A DNA stretch of 64,000 nucleotides from Roseiarcus sp037446355 (GTDB lineage: Bacteria; Pseudomonadota; Alphaproteobacteria; Rhizobiales; Beijerinckiaceae). The stretch covers positions 27,729-91,728 of the forward strand of contig JBBIIT010000007.1 of NCBI GenBank assembly GCA_037446355.1, written 5' to 3'. The notes beneath the pieces were generated by a model. It had not been told where the DNA came from and searched no databases. It worked only from the letters and a program-made list of their open reading frames with translations. The position numbers and the translations under genes were made by a program. This document shows, in pieces, positions 34,305 through 45,925 of the stretch (its first letter is position 1; the number at the start of each line of letters is the position of its first letter).

Positions 34305-34787
34305 CTATTGGGCCGTTGCGGCCCGTCGAACCGTCGCGATGTCGAGCTTATCCATTCGCAGCACCGCTTTCATGACGCGCTGCGCTTGCGCGGCGTCGCC
34401 GCCGGTCAAAAGCGCGGGCAGGGCGCGCGGCACGATCTGCCAGGACAGGCCGAACTTGTCGGTCAGCCAGCCGCAGCGTCCCTTGGCGCCGCCCTCGGAC
34501 AGCCGCTCCCAATAGTCGTCGATTTCGCCCTGATCGTCGCAATTGACGATCAGCGAAATCGCCGGCGTGAACTTAAAGAGCGGTCCGCCGTTCAGCGCCA
34601 GGAACTCTTGGCCGTCGATCTCGAAAGCGATCGTCATCACCGCCCCGGCAGGGCCGGGCTGCCCCTCGCCGTAGCGCGCCAGCGACGTGATGCGCGCGTT
34701 CTTGAAGATCGAGAGATAATGCGCGACCGCTTGCTCGGCGTTGAAATCGAACCAGAGGCAGGGCGTGATCGACTGCGTTCGCGTCAT
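34305..34787 (-). CDS. PhnB-like VOC family protein
   Basis: 160 residues, the family often labelled 3-demethylubiquinone-9 3-methyltransferase-like. Visible features are ITPCLWFDFNAEQAVAHYLSIF, AFEIDGQEFLALNGGP, a FTPAISLIVNCDDQGEIDDYW segment and GWLTDKFGLSWQIVP. It is a VOC fold without a recognised SAM-binding motif, so the methyltransferase name should not be taken literally. It is the first gene of the YciI/VOC trio and lies 73 bp from uvrA's stop. Confidence 0.82.
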   Translation of the reverse strand: MTRTQSITPCLWFDFNAEQAVAHYLSIFKNARITSLARYGEGQPGPAGAVMTIAFEIDGQEFLALNGGPLFKFTPAISLIVNCDDQGEIDDYWERLSEGGAKGRCGWLTDKFGLSWQIVPRALPALLTGGDAAQAQRVMKAVLRMDKLDIATVRRAATAQ

Positions 34788-34860
34788 GCGCGCCTCCGTG
34801 GTCTCGCGCCGCCAGGGCGCGCAATGTGGCGCGCGCGCCGCGCCTTCGCAAGCCGTGGCT

Positions 34861-37797
<2,937 letters not shown>

Positions 37798-37861
37798 GAT
37801 GGCCTTTGCTTGCGAACAGCGAATCGGAGCGGAGACTTGCGTCGCGCTTGCGACTAGACTA

Positions 37862-37876
37862 GAACAAAAACGGAAC
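37862..37876 (-). promoter_or_regulatory. LexA/SOS box (GTTC-N7-GTTC) between uvrA and ssb
   Basis: GAAC (37862-37865), seven bases, GAAC (37873-37876); on the uvrA strand this reads GTTC-N7-GTTC, the alphaproteobacterial LexA operator. It lies 65 bp before uvrA and 177 bp before ssb. A TATGTA hexamer at 37895-37900 would place an ssb -35 over the distal GAAC, so one box could control both genes. Confidence 0.75.
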
Positions 37877-38052
37877 GATGGGTAGTGCCGCCTCTATGTA
37901 ATGCGAAAAACGCTGCCGCCAAATGACGCTTCGTGGAGCGGACTGTGGACAAGTGCTGCGACGCGACGGCGCCGGGCGGCGCCAAGGGTTAGGGTGGCGG
38001 CGAATTTTTCTCTCGCACGGCGCGGGAGCGGTTTGCGTTTCAGGAGAGCATC

Positions 38053-38547
38053 ATGGCGGGCAGCGTCAACAAAGTCATTCTGGTCGGCAATCTCGGCAAG
38101 GATCCGAAGGTCGCGAATCTCAATTCCGGCGACCGCGCGGTCAGCTTCACCCTGGCGACTTCGGAAAACTGGAAGGATAAGAACAGCGGCGAACGCCGCG
38201 AAAAGACCGAGTGGCACAATGTCGTCGTTTACAACGAGAACATCGGCCGCGTCGTCGAGCAATATTGCAAGAAGGGCTCGAAGGTTTACATCGAAGGCCA
38301 GATTCAGACTCGAAAATACACCGACAATTCCGGCGCCGAGAAATACATCACCGAGATCGTGCTGCAACGTTTCCGCGGCGAACTCGTGCTGTTGGATTCG
38401 CGCGGATCGGGCGGCGAGGATCGCGAAAGCTTCGGCGGCTCGCAGGAGCGCGCTCCCAGCTTCGGCCGCTCCTCGCCCGCGGAGCGCCGCCCCGCGCTCG
38501 CCAGCGGCGGCCAGAGCGGCGACATGGACGACGACATTCCGTTCTGA
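38053..38547 (+). CDS. ssb: Single-stranded DNA-binding protein
   Basis: Binds single-stranded DNA in replication, repair and recombination; 164 residues. An N-terminal OB fold (SVNKVILVGNLGKDP, ATSENWKDKNSGERREKTEWH, KGSKVYIEGQIQTRKY) is followed by a flexible Gly/Ser/Arg-rich linker and the acidic tip MDDDIPF that recruits partner proteins. CAGGAGAG precedes the ATG. It is divergent from uvrA with a shared SOS box and followed by a hairpin. Confidence 0.97.
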   Translation: MAGSVNKVILVGNLGKDPKVANLNSGDRAVSFTLATSENWKDKNSGERREKTEWHNVVVYNENIGRVVEQYCKKGSKVYIEGQIQTRKYTDNSGAEKYITEIVLQRFRGELVLLDSRGSGGEDRESFGGSQERAPSFGRSSPAERRPALASGGQSGDMDDDIPF

Positions 38548-38564
38548 GCGGCGTGCAACGCCTC

Positions 38565-38582
38565 GCCCGGCGCTAGCCGGGC
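38565..38582 (+). terminator. GC-rich hairpin after ssb
   Basis: GCCCGGC (38565-38571), loop GCTA, GCCGGGC (38576-38582), a perfect 7-bp stem in the 51-bp space between the convergent ssb and MetE-C-like genes. It has no U-tract, so intrinsic termination is uncertain. Confidence 0.45.
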
Positions 38583-38598
38583 CAGGCGCCAAATAAGC

Positions 38599-39714
38599 TC
38601 ACACGCCGCCCCAAACGTCCGTCGCGACTTCGACGCAGCGCGCGAGTTTCTTCCATTGGTCGGCCTCGGTGAGGTCGTTGCCGTGCGCGGTCGACGAGAA
38701 GCCGCACTGGTGGCTGAGCGCGCACTGATCGAGCGGCACGTAATGCGTCGCTTCCTCGATGCGCCGCTTGACCTCGTCCTTGCTTTCGACCGCCGCCAGT
38801 TTTGAACTCATCAAGCCCAGCACGATCGTCACGCCCTTGGGCGTGAAGCGCAGCGGCGCGAAGTCGCCGGAGCGCTCGTCGTCATATTCGAGGAAGAAAC
38901 CGTCGATCTTCATTTCGTTGAGCAGGATTTCGGCGACCGGCTCGTAGCCTCCCTGCGCGACCCAGGCGCTCTTGAAATTGCCGCGACACAGGTGCACCGA
39001 GATCGTCATGTCCTTCGGGCGGTCCTTGATCGAGTCGTTGACCAGCTTGCAATAGAGCCGGACCAGCGCGTCCGGATCGTCGCCGCGCGCCTTGGTGCGC
39101 TCGCGGATCGCAGGATCGCAGAGATAGGCGAGGTTGGTGTCGTCGAGTTGCAGGTACCGGCAGCCGCGCGCGGCGAGGTCGTTCACCTCGGCGCGATAGG
39201 CGGCGGTCAGGTCGTCGTAGAAGTCCTCCATGCGCGGATAGACCTTGGCGCTGATCGCCTCGCGCCCGCCGCGAAAATGCAGCATTGAGGGCGCAGGGAT
39301 GCAAACCTTCGGCGTGCGCGCGACAACGCCCTTGAGGAAGTCGAAATCCGGCCCCTGGATCGCGACTTCGTGCGCGATCTTGCCTTCCACATGCATGGTC
39401 GGCGGCTTGAAGCCGACTTCCGTGCCGTCGTCCTTGCGGAACTTGGCGACGAACTCGCCGTAATGGGTCTCGACGCCGGCCAGCTTCTCGAGGAAATCGA
39501 TGTGGAAGTAGGTGCGGCGGAATTCGCCGTCGGTGATCCCCTTGAGGCCGACGTTCTCCTGCGACTTGACGACTTCGCGGATGCATTCGTCCTCGACCGC
39601 CCTCAGTTCGGCGGCGGAAAGCGCTTTGGCGAAGAACTTTTCGCGCGCCTCGCGAAGGCGTTGCGGGCGCAGAAAGCTGCCGACGTGGTCGGCGCGGAAC
39701 GGTGGGCGCGGCAT
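38599..39714 (-). CDS. MetE C-terminal-domain-like zinc methyltransferase
   Basis: 371-residue single-domain TIM-barrel protein of the cobalamin-independent methionine synthase C-terminal family (YxjG/YxjH type). It shows ADHVGSFLRP, ITDGEFRR, YLQLDDTNLAYL, a HLCRGNFKS zinc-ligand pair and CGFSSTAHGN with the last Cys ligand. The N-terminal folate-binding half of true MetE is missing, so it is unlikely to be a stand-alone methyltetrahydrofolate-dependent methionine synthase. It probably moves a methyl group from another donor to a thiol. GAGGAGGAG precedes the ATG. No SAM riboswitch was seen upstream. Confidence 0.82.
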   Translation of the reverse strand: MPRPPFRADHVGSFLRPQRLREAREKFFAKALSAAELRAVEDECIREVVKSQENVGLKGITDGEFRRTYFHIDFLEKLAGVETHYGEFVAKFRKDDGTEVGFKPPTMHVEGKIAHEVAIQGPDFDFLKGVVARTPKVCIPAPSMLHFRGGREAISAKVYPRMEDFYDDLTAAYRAEVNDLAARGCRYLQLDDTNLAYLCDPAIRERTKARGDDPDALVRLYCKLVNDSIKDRPKDMTISVHLCRGNFKSAWVAQGGYEPVAEILLNEMKIDGFFLEYDDERSGDFAPLRFTPKGVTIVLGLMSSKLAAVESKDEVKRRIEEATHYVPLDQCALSHQCGFSSTAHGNDLTEADQWKKLARCVEVATDVWGGV

Positions 39715-39870
39715 GGGCTCCTCCTCGAATATGTTGCGTTGTCAACTTTCTACCAAAGCGCATCGGTTGGCAATGCGTCGCGCCGCCACGCCGGGGAGCG
39801 CGACGACATTTGCCTCGCCGCACCGCTTCCCCTAAACCCTCGCGCGCCCCTAAAATCTGGACTGCCGACA

Positions 39871-40665
39871 ATGATCCGCTCCGCCCTGATGAACGTGATG
39901 ACCGCCGCCGCCATCAAGGCCGGACGCGGGCTGAAACGCGACTTCGGCGAACTCGAGAACCTCCAGGTCTCCTCCAAGGGCCCCGGCGATTTCGTCAGCC
40001 TGGCCGACCGGCGCGCCGAAAAGACTTTGTTCGAGGAGCTTGGCAAGGCCCGGCCAGGCTACGGGTTCGTGATGGAGGAGGGCGGCCGGGTCGATGGGAC
40101 GGACAAAGCGCACACCTGGCATATCGATCCGCTCGACGCGACCACGAACTTTCTGCACGCGATTCCGATCTTCGCCATTTCGATCGCGCTTGAGCGCGAG
40201 GGCCAGATCGTCGCCGGCGTCATCTACAATCCGGCCGACGACGCCATGTATGTCACCGAGAAGGGGCAGGGCGCCTGGGGAAACAATCGCCGCCTGCGCG
40301 TCTCTGGCCGCACCGAAATGTCGCAGGCGCTCATCGGTTGCGGCGTGCCGCACCTCGGCAAGGCGTCCGGTCATCCGCGTTTCAAGGCCGAACTCGCCGC
40401 CGTGATGGCCGAAGTCGTCAATGTGCGCCGGCTCGGCTGCGCCGCTCTCGATCTGGCCTATGTCGCCGCCGGCCGCTTCGACGCCTTCTGGGAGCGCGAC
40501 CTGAAGAGCTGGGACATCGCGGCGGGCTCGCTGCTGATCCGCGAAGCGGGGGGCTTCGTGTGCGGCGCCGACGGCGAAGCGAATTTCCTCGAGACAGGCT
40601 CGATCTGCTGCGGCAACGAGGCGATCCAACGCAAGCTATTGGGGTTGCTGCGCAAGGCCGCCTGA
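39871..40665 (+). CDS. Inositol monophosphatase family protein (SuhB-like)
   Basis: 264-residue Mg-dependent phosphatase of the inositol monophosphatase/CysQ superfamily. Metal ligands are present in VMEEGG (Glu69, Glu70), WHIDPLDATTNF (Asp86, Asp89) and SWDIAAGSLLIREAGG. The usual PLDGT reads PLDAT (Ala90), and the next Gly of the LHGIP-like stretch is also Ala (LHAIP); activity may be altered. SuhB proteins also serve as rRNA-antitermination partners in enterobacteria. It is on the same strand as the following complex operon but separated by 183 bp. Confidence 0.85.
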   Translation: MIRSALMNVMTAAAIKAGRGLKRDFGELENLQVSSKGPGDFVSLADRRAEKTLFEELGKARPGYGFVMEEGGRVDGTDKAHTWHIDPLDATTNFLHAIPIFAISIALEREGQIVAGVIYNPADDAMYVTEKGQGAWGNNRRLRVSGRTEMSQALIGCGVPHLGKASGHPRFKAELAAVMAEVVNVRRLGCAALDLAYVAAGRFDAFWERDLKSWDIAAGSLLIREAGGFVCGADGEANFLETGSICCGNEAIQRKLLGLLRKAA

Positions 40666-40707
40666 CCCCAGACCGCGCGGTAAATTCGCGCCGGCGCCAA
40701 TTCGGGC

Positions 40708-40737
40708 TTGACGCCGACCCCCCATGACGCCCTAGCA
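40708..40737 (+). promoter_or_regulatory. Candidate sigma-70 promoter of the Hyf/Ehr-like operon
   Basis: TTGACG (40708-40713), an 18-nt spacer and CTAGCA (40732-40737), 112 bp upstream of the first gene. The -35 matches consensus well; no NifA/sigma-54 or FhlA-type element was seen. Confidence 0.4.
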
Positions 40738-40848
40738 TCCCCGCATCGCTTGGGATTCGTTTGAGATATCGATGGTTCGCCCTCTCCGCGACCCGCCGCG
40801 CAAGGCGCGGTTTGCTTTGTCGTCGCCGTCCGACACGGACCCACGCCA

Positions 40849-42861
40849 ATGACGGCGCTGGGGCTGCTGCTCAGCCTCGATGGCGCCTTCCTGTTTCTGG
40901 GTCTGGTCGCGGTCGTCGCGGGGCGGCGCGCGGGGGCGAGTGAATTCATCTATGGCGTCGCGCTGGCGCTATCACTCGCGGGGCTCGCCGTCTCCGGGTC
41001 GTTCTTGCTCGCGCGCGGCGCGCCGGAAGCGCTGACGCTGCCTATCGGCCTGCCCTGGCTCGGTGCGCATTTCCGGCTCGACGCGCTTTCGGCTTTCTTC
41101 ATTTCGTTGGTCAACCTGGGCGCGGCGGCCGCGAGCCTCTACGCGCTGGGCTATGGCCGCCACGAACACGATCCCGAGCGTGTGCTTCCCTTCTACGCGG
41201 CGTTTCTGGCCGGCATGAATATGGTTCCGCTCGCCGACGACGCCTATGTGTTCCTGGTCGCCTGGGAGTTCATGTCGCTCGCCTCCTGGGCGCTGGTGAT
41301 GGCGCATCACCGCGAGGCCGAGAACGCGCGCGCGGGTTTCATCTACATCGTGATGGCGAGCTTCGGCGCGTTCGCACTGCTCCTCTGTTTCGGATTGCTC
41401 GCCGGCGCCGACGGCGGCTACGCCTTCGCGACGATGCGCGCCGCCAGCCCCGGCGGCTTTATCGCCGCGCTGGCGATGACCCTGGCGCTGATCGGGGCGG
41501 GCTCGAAGGCCGGCCTCGCGCCGTTGCATGTTTGGCTTCCTCTCGCCCATCCCGCCGCGCCGAGCCACGTCTCGGCGCTGATGAGCGGCGCGATGACGAA
41601 AGTGGCGATCTACGCCTTTGTCCGCATCGTCTTCGATCTCCTGGGCGCGCCCGATTGGCGCTGGAGCGTGCCGATTCTTATATTTGGCGTCGCGACCGGC
41701 CTGATCGGCGTCCTCAGCGCGCTGATGGACGTCGATCTCAAGCGCGTGCTCGCCTATTCCACAATCGAGAATATCGGCCTGGTATTTGTCGGCCTTGGCC
41801 TCGCCCTCGCGTTCAAGGCGAACGGCATGGGCGCGGCTTCGGCGCTGGCGATGACGGCGGCGCTGTTGCACGCTTTCAATCACACGCTGTTCAAGAGCCT
41901 GCTGTTCCTTGGCGCCGGGGCGGTGCTGACGGCGACCGGCGCACGCGACATGGGCCGCCTCGGCGGGCTTCTCAATCGGATGCCGGCGACGGGGCTGTTC
42001 GTGCTCGTCGGCTGCGTCGCGATCTCGGCGCTGCCGCCGCTCAACGGCTTCGTCTCCGAATGGCTGCTGCTGCAAGCCGTGCTGCTGGGGCCGTCGTTTC
42101 CGCAATGGACGCTGAAGCTACTCGCACCGACCGTCGGCGCCGGCATCGCCCTGGTCGCGGCGCTGGCGGCGGCCTGCTTCGTGCGCGCGTTCGGCATTCC
42201 GTTCCTCGGGCGTCCGCGCAGCCCGGCGGCGGCGGCGGCGCGCGAAGTTGACAGATTCTCACTCGCCGCCATGGGGATCCTGGCGCTGCTTTGCTTGCTC
42301 GCGGGCGTTTTCCCCGGCCTGTTGATCGATACGCTGAAGCCGGTCGCGCAGATCGCTGTCGGCGCGGCGATGCCATTGCAGTCGAAACATGCCTGGCTCA
42401 CGATCGCGCCGATCGCCGACGCGCGCAGTTCGTACAACGGCCTGCTGGTCTTCCTATTCATCGCTTTTTCCGCTTCGATGGCCGCTTCGATCATTCATCG
42501 GTTCGCCTCGGACGCGCTGCGGCGCGCGCCCGCCTGGGATTGCGGCTTTCCCGATCCGAGCCCGGCGACGCAATACACCGGCGAGAGCTTCAGCCAGCCG
42601 ATCCGCCGCGTATTCGGAGGCTTCAGCTTTGGCGTGCGCGAGCGCGTCGAAATGCCCGCGCCCGGAGATTTGAGGGCGGCGCGCTTCAAATTGCGGTTGC
42701 GCGACTTCTTCTGGGATGCGCTTTACGCGCCGGTCGGGCACGGGGTCGGCGCCGTCGCGACTCGGCTCAACGTGTTGCAGTTTCTGACGATAAGACAATA
42801 TCTTAGCGTGGTGTTCGCGGCGCTGGTGACCCTGCTGCTGATATTGGCGGGCGCCGGATGA
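40849..42861 (+). CDS. hyfB: HyfB-like antiporter subunit (NuoL/M family) of a membrane-bound Ehr-type complex
   Basis: 670-residue membrane protein of the Mrp/NuoL-M family, one of two antiporter-like subunits expected to move ions across the inner membrane. It has about sixteen hydrophobic segments. Typical stretches are GAGSKAGLAPLHVWLPLAHPAAPSHVSALMSGAMTK (channel Lys/His region, TM7-8), LKRVLAYSTIENIG and ALPPLNGFVSEWLLLQA. The C-terminal portion (VGHGVGAVATRLNVLQFLTIRQYL) matches HyfB/HycC tails. It is the first gene of a six-gene operon and overlaps the next by ATGA (42858-42861). No strong ribosome-binding site is visible at the ATG. Confidence 0.87.
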   Translation: MTALGLLLSLDGAFLFLGLVAVVAGRRAGASEFIYGVALALSLAGLAVSGSFLLARGAPEALTLPIGLPWLGAHFRLDALSAFFISLVNLGAAAASLYALGYGRHEHDPERVLPFYAAFLAGMNMVPLADDAYVFLVAWEFMSLASWALVMAHHREAENARAGFIYIVMASFGAFALLLCFGLLAGADGGYAFATMRAASPGGFIAALAMTLALIGAGSKAGLAPLHVWLPLAHPAAPSHVSALMSGAMTKVAIYAFVRIVFDLLGAPDWRWSVPILIFGVATGLIGVLSALMDVDLKRVLAYSTIENIGLVFVGLGLALAFKANGMGAASALAMTAALLHAFNHTLFKSLLFLGAGAVLTATGARDMGRLGGLLNRMPATGLFVLVGCVAISALPPLNGFVSEWLLLQAVLLGPSFPQWTLKLLAPTVGAGIALVAALAAACFVRAFGIPFLGRPRSPAAAAAREVDRFSLAAMGILALLCLLAGVFPGLLIDTLKPVAQIAVGAAMPLQSKHAWLTIAPIADARSSYNGLLVFLFIAFSASMAASIIHRFASDALRRAPAWDCGFPDPSPATQYTGESFSQPIRRVFGGFSFGVRERVEMPAPGDLRAARFKLRLRDFFWDALYAPVGHGVGAVATRLNVLQFLTIRQYLSVVFAALVTLLLILAGAG

Positions 42862-43811
42862 TCGTCGACCTCGTCTTTCAGCTCGCGCAGATGGCCGTCG
42901 TGATCGCGCTCGCGCCGCTGCTGACAGGGCTGGTGCGCAAGGCCAAGTCTCGGTTGCTGCGCCGGAGCGGGGCGCCGATCTGGCAGCCGTATCTCGATCT
43001 CATTCGCCTCGCGCGCAAGGAGGCGGTGGTGGCGGACAGCGCGACCTGGCTGTTCCGATTCGTGCCTTATCTCGTCTTCGCTGCGACGTGGGTCGCCGCC
43101 GCGCTGGTTCCGACCTTCGCGACTGGCCTCCTTTTCAGTTGGTCCGCCGATCTGATCGCGATTGTCGCGCTGCTGGGGGCGGCGCGGTTCTTTCTTGCAC
43201 TCGCGGGTCTCGATGTCGGCGCCAGCTTCGGCGGCCTCGGCTCGAGCCGCGAGGCGTTGTTCGCGACGCTCGCCGAGCCGGCGATGATCGCCATCGTGTT
43301 CTCGCTCGCGCTCATCGCCGGTTCGACTCAGCTTTCGACGGTCGCCGCCTACATGACCTCGTCCGCGGTGGGATTGCGCGTCACGCTCGGCATGGCGGCG
43401 ATCGCGCTGGTCATCGTCGCGCTCGCCGAGAACGGCCGCATTCCCGTCGACAATCCCGCGACCCATCTGGAACTGACGATGGTGCACGAGGCGATGGTGC
43501 TGGAATATTCTGGCCGGCATCTTGCTTTGATCGAACTCGCCTCGATGCTGAAGCTGTTGCTCTACGTCTCGCTGATCATTTGCCTGTTCACGCCGTGGGG
43601 ACTGGCGATCGCCAATTCGAGCGTAGAGGCGCGTCTGGCCGGCGCGGCGTTCTATCTTGCGAAGCTTACCGTCGCGGGGCTCGCGCTGGCGCTGTTCGAG
43701 ACCAGCATCGCCAAAATGCGCGTATTCCGCGTGCCCGATTTCCTCGGCGCGGCCTTGATGCTCGGTTTCCTGGGCGCGCTGTTGCTGTTCGTTTCGAGGA
43801 CGCTGAAATGA
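42858..43811 (+). CDS. hyfC: HyfC-like subunit (NuoH family)
   Basis: 317-residue membrane subunit homologous to NuoH/HyfC/HycD, the piece that links the peripheral redox arm to the ion-moving membrane arm. It contains the conserved acidic loop ENGRIPVDNPATHLELTMVHEAMVLEYSG, which in group 4 hydrogenases and complex I lies near the proton-entry and quinone-like cavity. About eight transmembrane segments are present. It overlaps neighbours by ATGA on both sides (42858-42861 and 43808-43811). Confidence 0.9.
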   Translation: MIVDLVFQLAQMAVVIALAPLLTGLVRKAKSRLLRRSGAPIWQPYLDLIRLARKEAVVADSATWLFRFVPYLVFAATWVAAALVPTFATGLLFSWSADLIAIVALLGAARFFLALAGLDVGASFGGLGSSREALFATLAEPAMIAIVFSLALIAGSTQLSTVAAYMTSSAVGLRVTLGMAAIALVIVALAENGRIPVDNPATHLELTMVHEAMVLEYSGRHLALIELASMLKLLLYVSLIICLFTPWGLAIANSSVEARLAGAAFYLAKLTVAGLALALFETSIAKMRVFRVPDFLGAALMLGFLGALLLFVSRTLK

Positions 43812-44470
43812 GCGGTCTTTCTTTCGACGTCTCGCATCTGCTCGCCGGCGCGCTGGTGCTGGTCAGTTTCATGCTCTTGTACCAGACCCGGCTGTACGCG
43901 CTGCTGAACGTATTCGCGATTCAGGCTGTGGTGCTGTCGCTATCGGTCGCCTGGCAGGCTTTCGTGCAGAATGCGCCCCATCTCTACATCACCGCGGCTA
44001 TCGCCTTCCTGTTCAAGGCGCTCATCATTCCCATCGCGCTGCATCGCATCGTCGCCCGGCTCGGCATTCATCGCGACGTCGAAAACGTCGTCGGCATCGG
44101 GCCGACCATGCTCGCCGGCCTCGCCCTGGTCGCGCTCTCCATCGTCGTCATGCTGCGGATCGCCGAGGAGGCGGACGCACTCGCGCGCGAAGACCTCGCC
44201 TTCGCGTTGTCAGTGGTCCTGCTCGGCCTGTTGATGATGGTGGTGCGCCGCAACGCCGTCAGCATGGTGATCGGCTTCATGTCGCTGGAAAACGGGCTGA
44301 TCCTGGCGGCGGCGGGCGCCAAGGGAATGCCGCTGGTCGTTGAGATCTCAGTCGCGTTCTCCGTGCTGGTCGCCTTCACCGTGATCGGCATTTTCCTTTT
44401 CCGTATCAGCGAGAATTTCGAGACGGTCGATGCGCGGGCGCTCGATCGGTTTCAGGGGGACAGGCAGTGA
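43808..44470 (+). CDS. hyfE: HyfE-like subunit (NuoK-containing)
   Basis: 220-residue membrane subunit of the HyfE family. The N-terminal half has three helices; the second half resembles NuoK, with a conserved membrane Glu in GFMSLENGLILAAAGA. It ends with the soluble tail ENFETVDARALDRFQGDRQ. It overlaps hyfC by ATGA and the next gene by GTGA (44467-44470). Confidence 0.85.
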   Translation: MSGLSFDVSHLLAGALVLVSFMLLYQTRLYALLNVFAIQAVVLSLSVAWQAFVQNAPHLYITAAIAFLFKALIIPIALHRIVARLGIHRDVENVVGIGPTMLAGLALVALSIVVMLRIAEEADALAREDLAFALSVVLLGLLMMVVRRNAVSMVIGFMSLENGLILAAAGAKGMPLVVEISVAFSVLVAFTVIGIFLFRISENFETVDARALDRFQGDRQ

Positions 44471-45915
44471 TCGTCGCGAATTTCGACGGCGTCGCGGCGA
44501 TCCTGGCGATCCCGGCCTTCAGCGCGGCGCTGCTGGCGCTGATCGCCAACTACCGGGTATCGGCGGCGCTCAACGTCCTGTCGTCGCTGACGACGCTGAT
44601 CGCGGCGACTTCCATGTTCGCGTTCAAGCCTCCGACCGGCCCCTATTTCCTTGTCGACGATCTCAACATTGTCTTCATCGTTCTCAATACCTTCGTGGCC
44701 TTCACCACCAGCGTCTTCAGCGCAAGCTACATCGCGCACGAGTTGGATACCGGGCGCCTGACGCCGCTGCATCTGCGCTTCTATCACGCGATGTATCAGA
44801 TCCTTCTGTTCGCGATGAATCTGGCGCTCTGCGCCAACAATATCGGCCTGATGTGGGTGGCGATAGAAATGGCGACGCTGACGACGGTGGCGATGGTCGG
44901 CATCTATCGCACGAACGAGGCGATCGAGGCGGCCTGGAAATATTTCATCCTCGGCAGCGTCGGCATCGCGCTGGCGCTGTTCGGCACCATTCTGGTCTAT
45001 ATGTCCGCGCGTCCGGTCGTCGGCGAAGGTCTCGACGGCATGATCTGGACGACGTTGATGCAGCATGTCTCCGCATTCGATCCGGCGCTGCTCAATCTCG
45101 CTTTCGTGTTCCTGATGCTCGGCTACGGCACCAAGGTCGGCCTCGCGCCGCTGCACGCGTGGCTGCCGGATGCGCACGCGGAAGGCCCGACGCCAATTTC
45201 GGCGGTGCTGTCGGGCCTGCTGCTCAATGTCGCTCTCTACGCCGTGCTGCGTTTCAAGCTGCTGCTCGACGCCAACCCCGGCGCGATATCGCCGGGGCCG
45301 CTGATGGCGACGCTCGGGCTGATCTCGCTGATCTTCGCCGCGTTCATGCTCTACCGGCGGCGCGACATCAAACGGCTGTTCGCATTCTCCTCGATCGAGC
45401 ACATGGGCATCATCGTTTTCGCCTTCGGCATGGGCGGCGCGCTCGCCAATTTCGCCGGGCTATTGCACATGACGATGCACAGCCTCACGAAGTCGGCTAT
45501 CTTTTTCACGGTGGGCCATATCGCGCAGGTCAAGGGCACTCAGAAGATCGCCGCTATCACCGGTCTCACCGTCAGCCAGCCCTGGCTGGGCTGGGGTCTC
45601 GTCGCTGGCGTGTTCGCCATCGTCGGCCTGCCGCCATTCGGCGTCTTCATGAGCGAATTTCTGGTCGTCAGTTCGACTTTCGCGCGCTCGCCGGCGCTGG
45701 CGCTGCTGTTCGTGTTCGGCCTGATCGTCGCTTTCGGCGCGCTGATGCTGCGCTTGCAAGGCATGGCCTTCGGCGTGCCGACCGGAGGTGACAAGCCCTC
45801 GACCGCCTCGGCGCTGCCGATCGGCGCGCATCTTGGTCTGGTGCTGCTAGCGGGCGTTTATCCGCCGCCGCCGGTCGTCGCCTGGTTCCAGCATGTCGCG
45901 GCGATTTTGCGATGA
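44467..45915 (+). CDS. hyfF: HyfF-like antiporter subunit (NuoL/M/N family)
   Basis: 482-residue membrane subunit, second antiporter-like module, starting with GTG inside the GTGA overlap. It has conserved channel motifs GYGTKVGLAPLHAWLPDAHAEGPTPISAVLSGLLLN (Lys/His row), RRRDIKRLFAFSSIEHMG and IVGLPPFGVFMSEFL. E. coli hydrogenase-4 has a third such protein (HyfD), which is absent here. The stop is 10 bp before the large-subunit ATG. Confidence 0.88.
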   Translation: MIVANFDGVAAILAIPAFSAALLALIANYRVSAALNVLSSLTTLIAATSMFAFKPPTGPYFLVDDLNIVFIVLNTFVAFTTSVFSASYIAHELDTGRLTPLHLRFYHAMYQILLFAMNLALCANNIGLMWVAIEMATLTTVAMVGIYRTNEAIEAAWKYFILGSVGIALALFGTILVYMSARPVVGEGLDGMIWTTLMQHVSAFDPALLNLAFVFLMLGYGTKVGLAPLHAWLPDAHAEGPTPISAVLSGLLLNVALYAVLRFKLLLDANPGAISPGPLMATLGLISLIFAAFMLYRRRDIKRLFAFSSIEHMGIIVFAFGMGGALANFAGLLHMTMHSLTKSAIFFTVGHIAQVKGTQKIAAITGLTVSQPWLGWGLVAGVFAIVGLPPFGVFMSEFLVVSSTFARSPALALLFVFGLIVAFGALMLRLQGMAFGVPTGGDKPSTASALPIGAHLGLVLLAGVYPPPPVVAWFQHVAAILR

Positions 45916-45925
45916 GGGCGCAGCC

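Noticed and set aside
34305..34787. Annotation as a ubiquinone methyltransferase
   Set aside because: VOC fold without SAM-binding motifs; the name is a database carry-over.
38599..39714. Annotation as methionine synthase MetE
   Set aside because: Only the C-terminal-type domain is present (371 residues against about 750).
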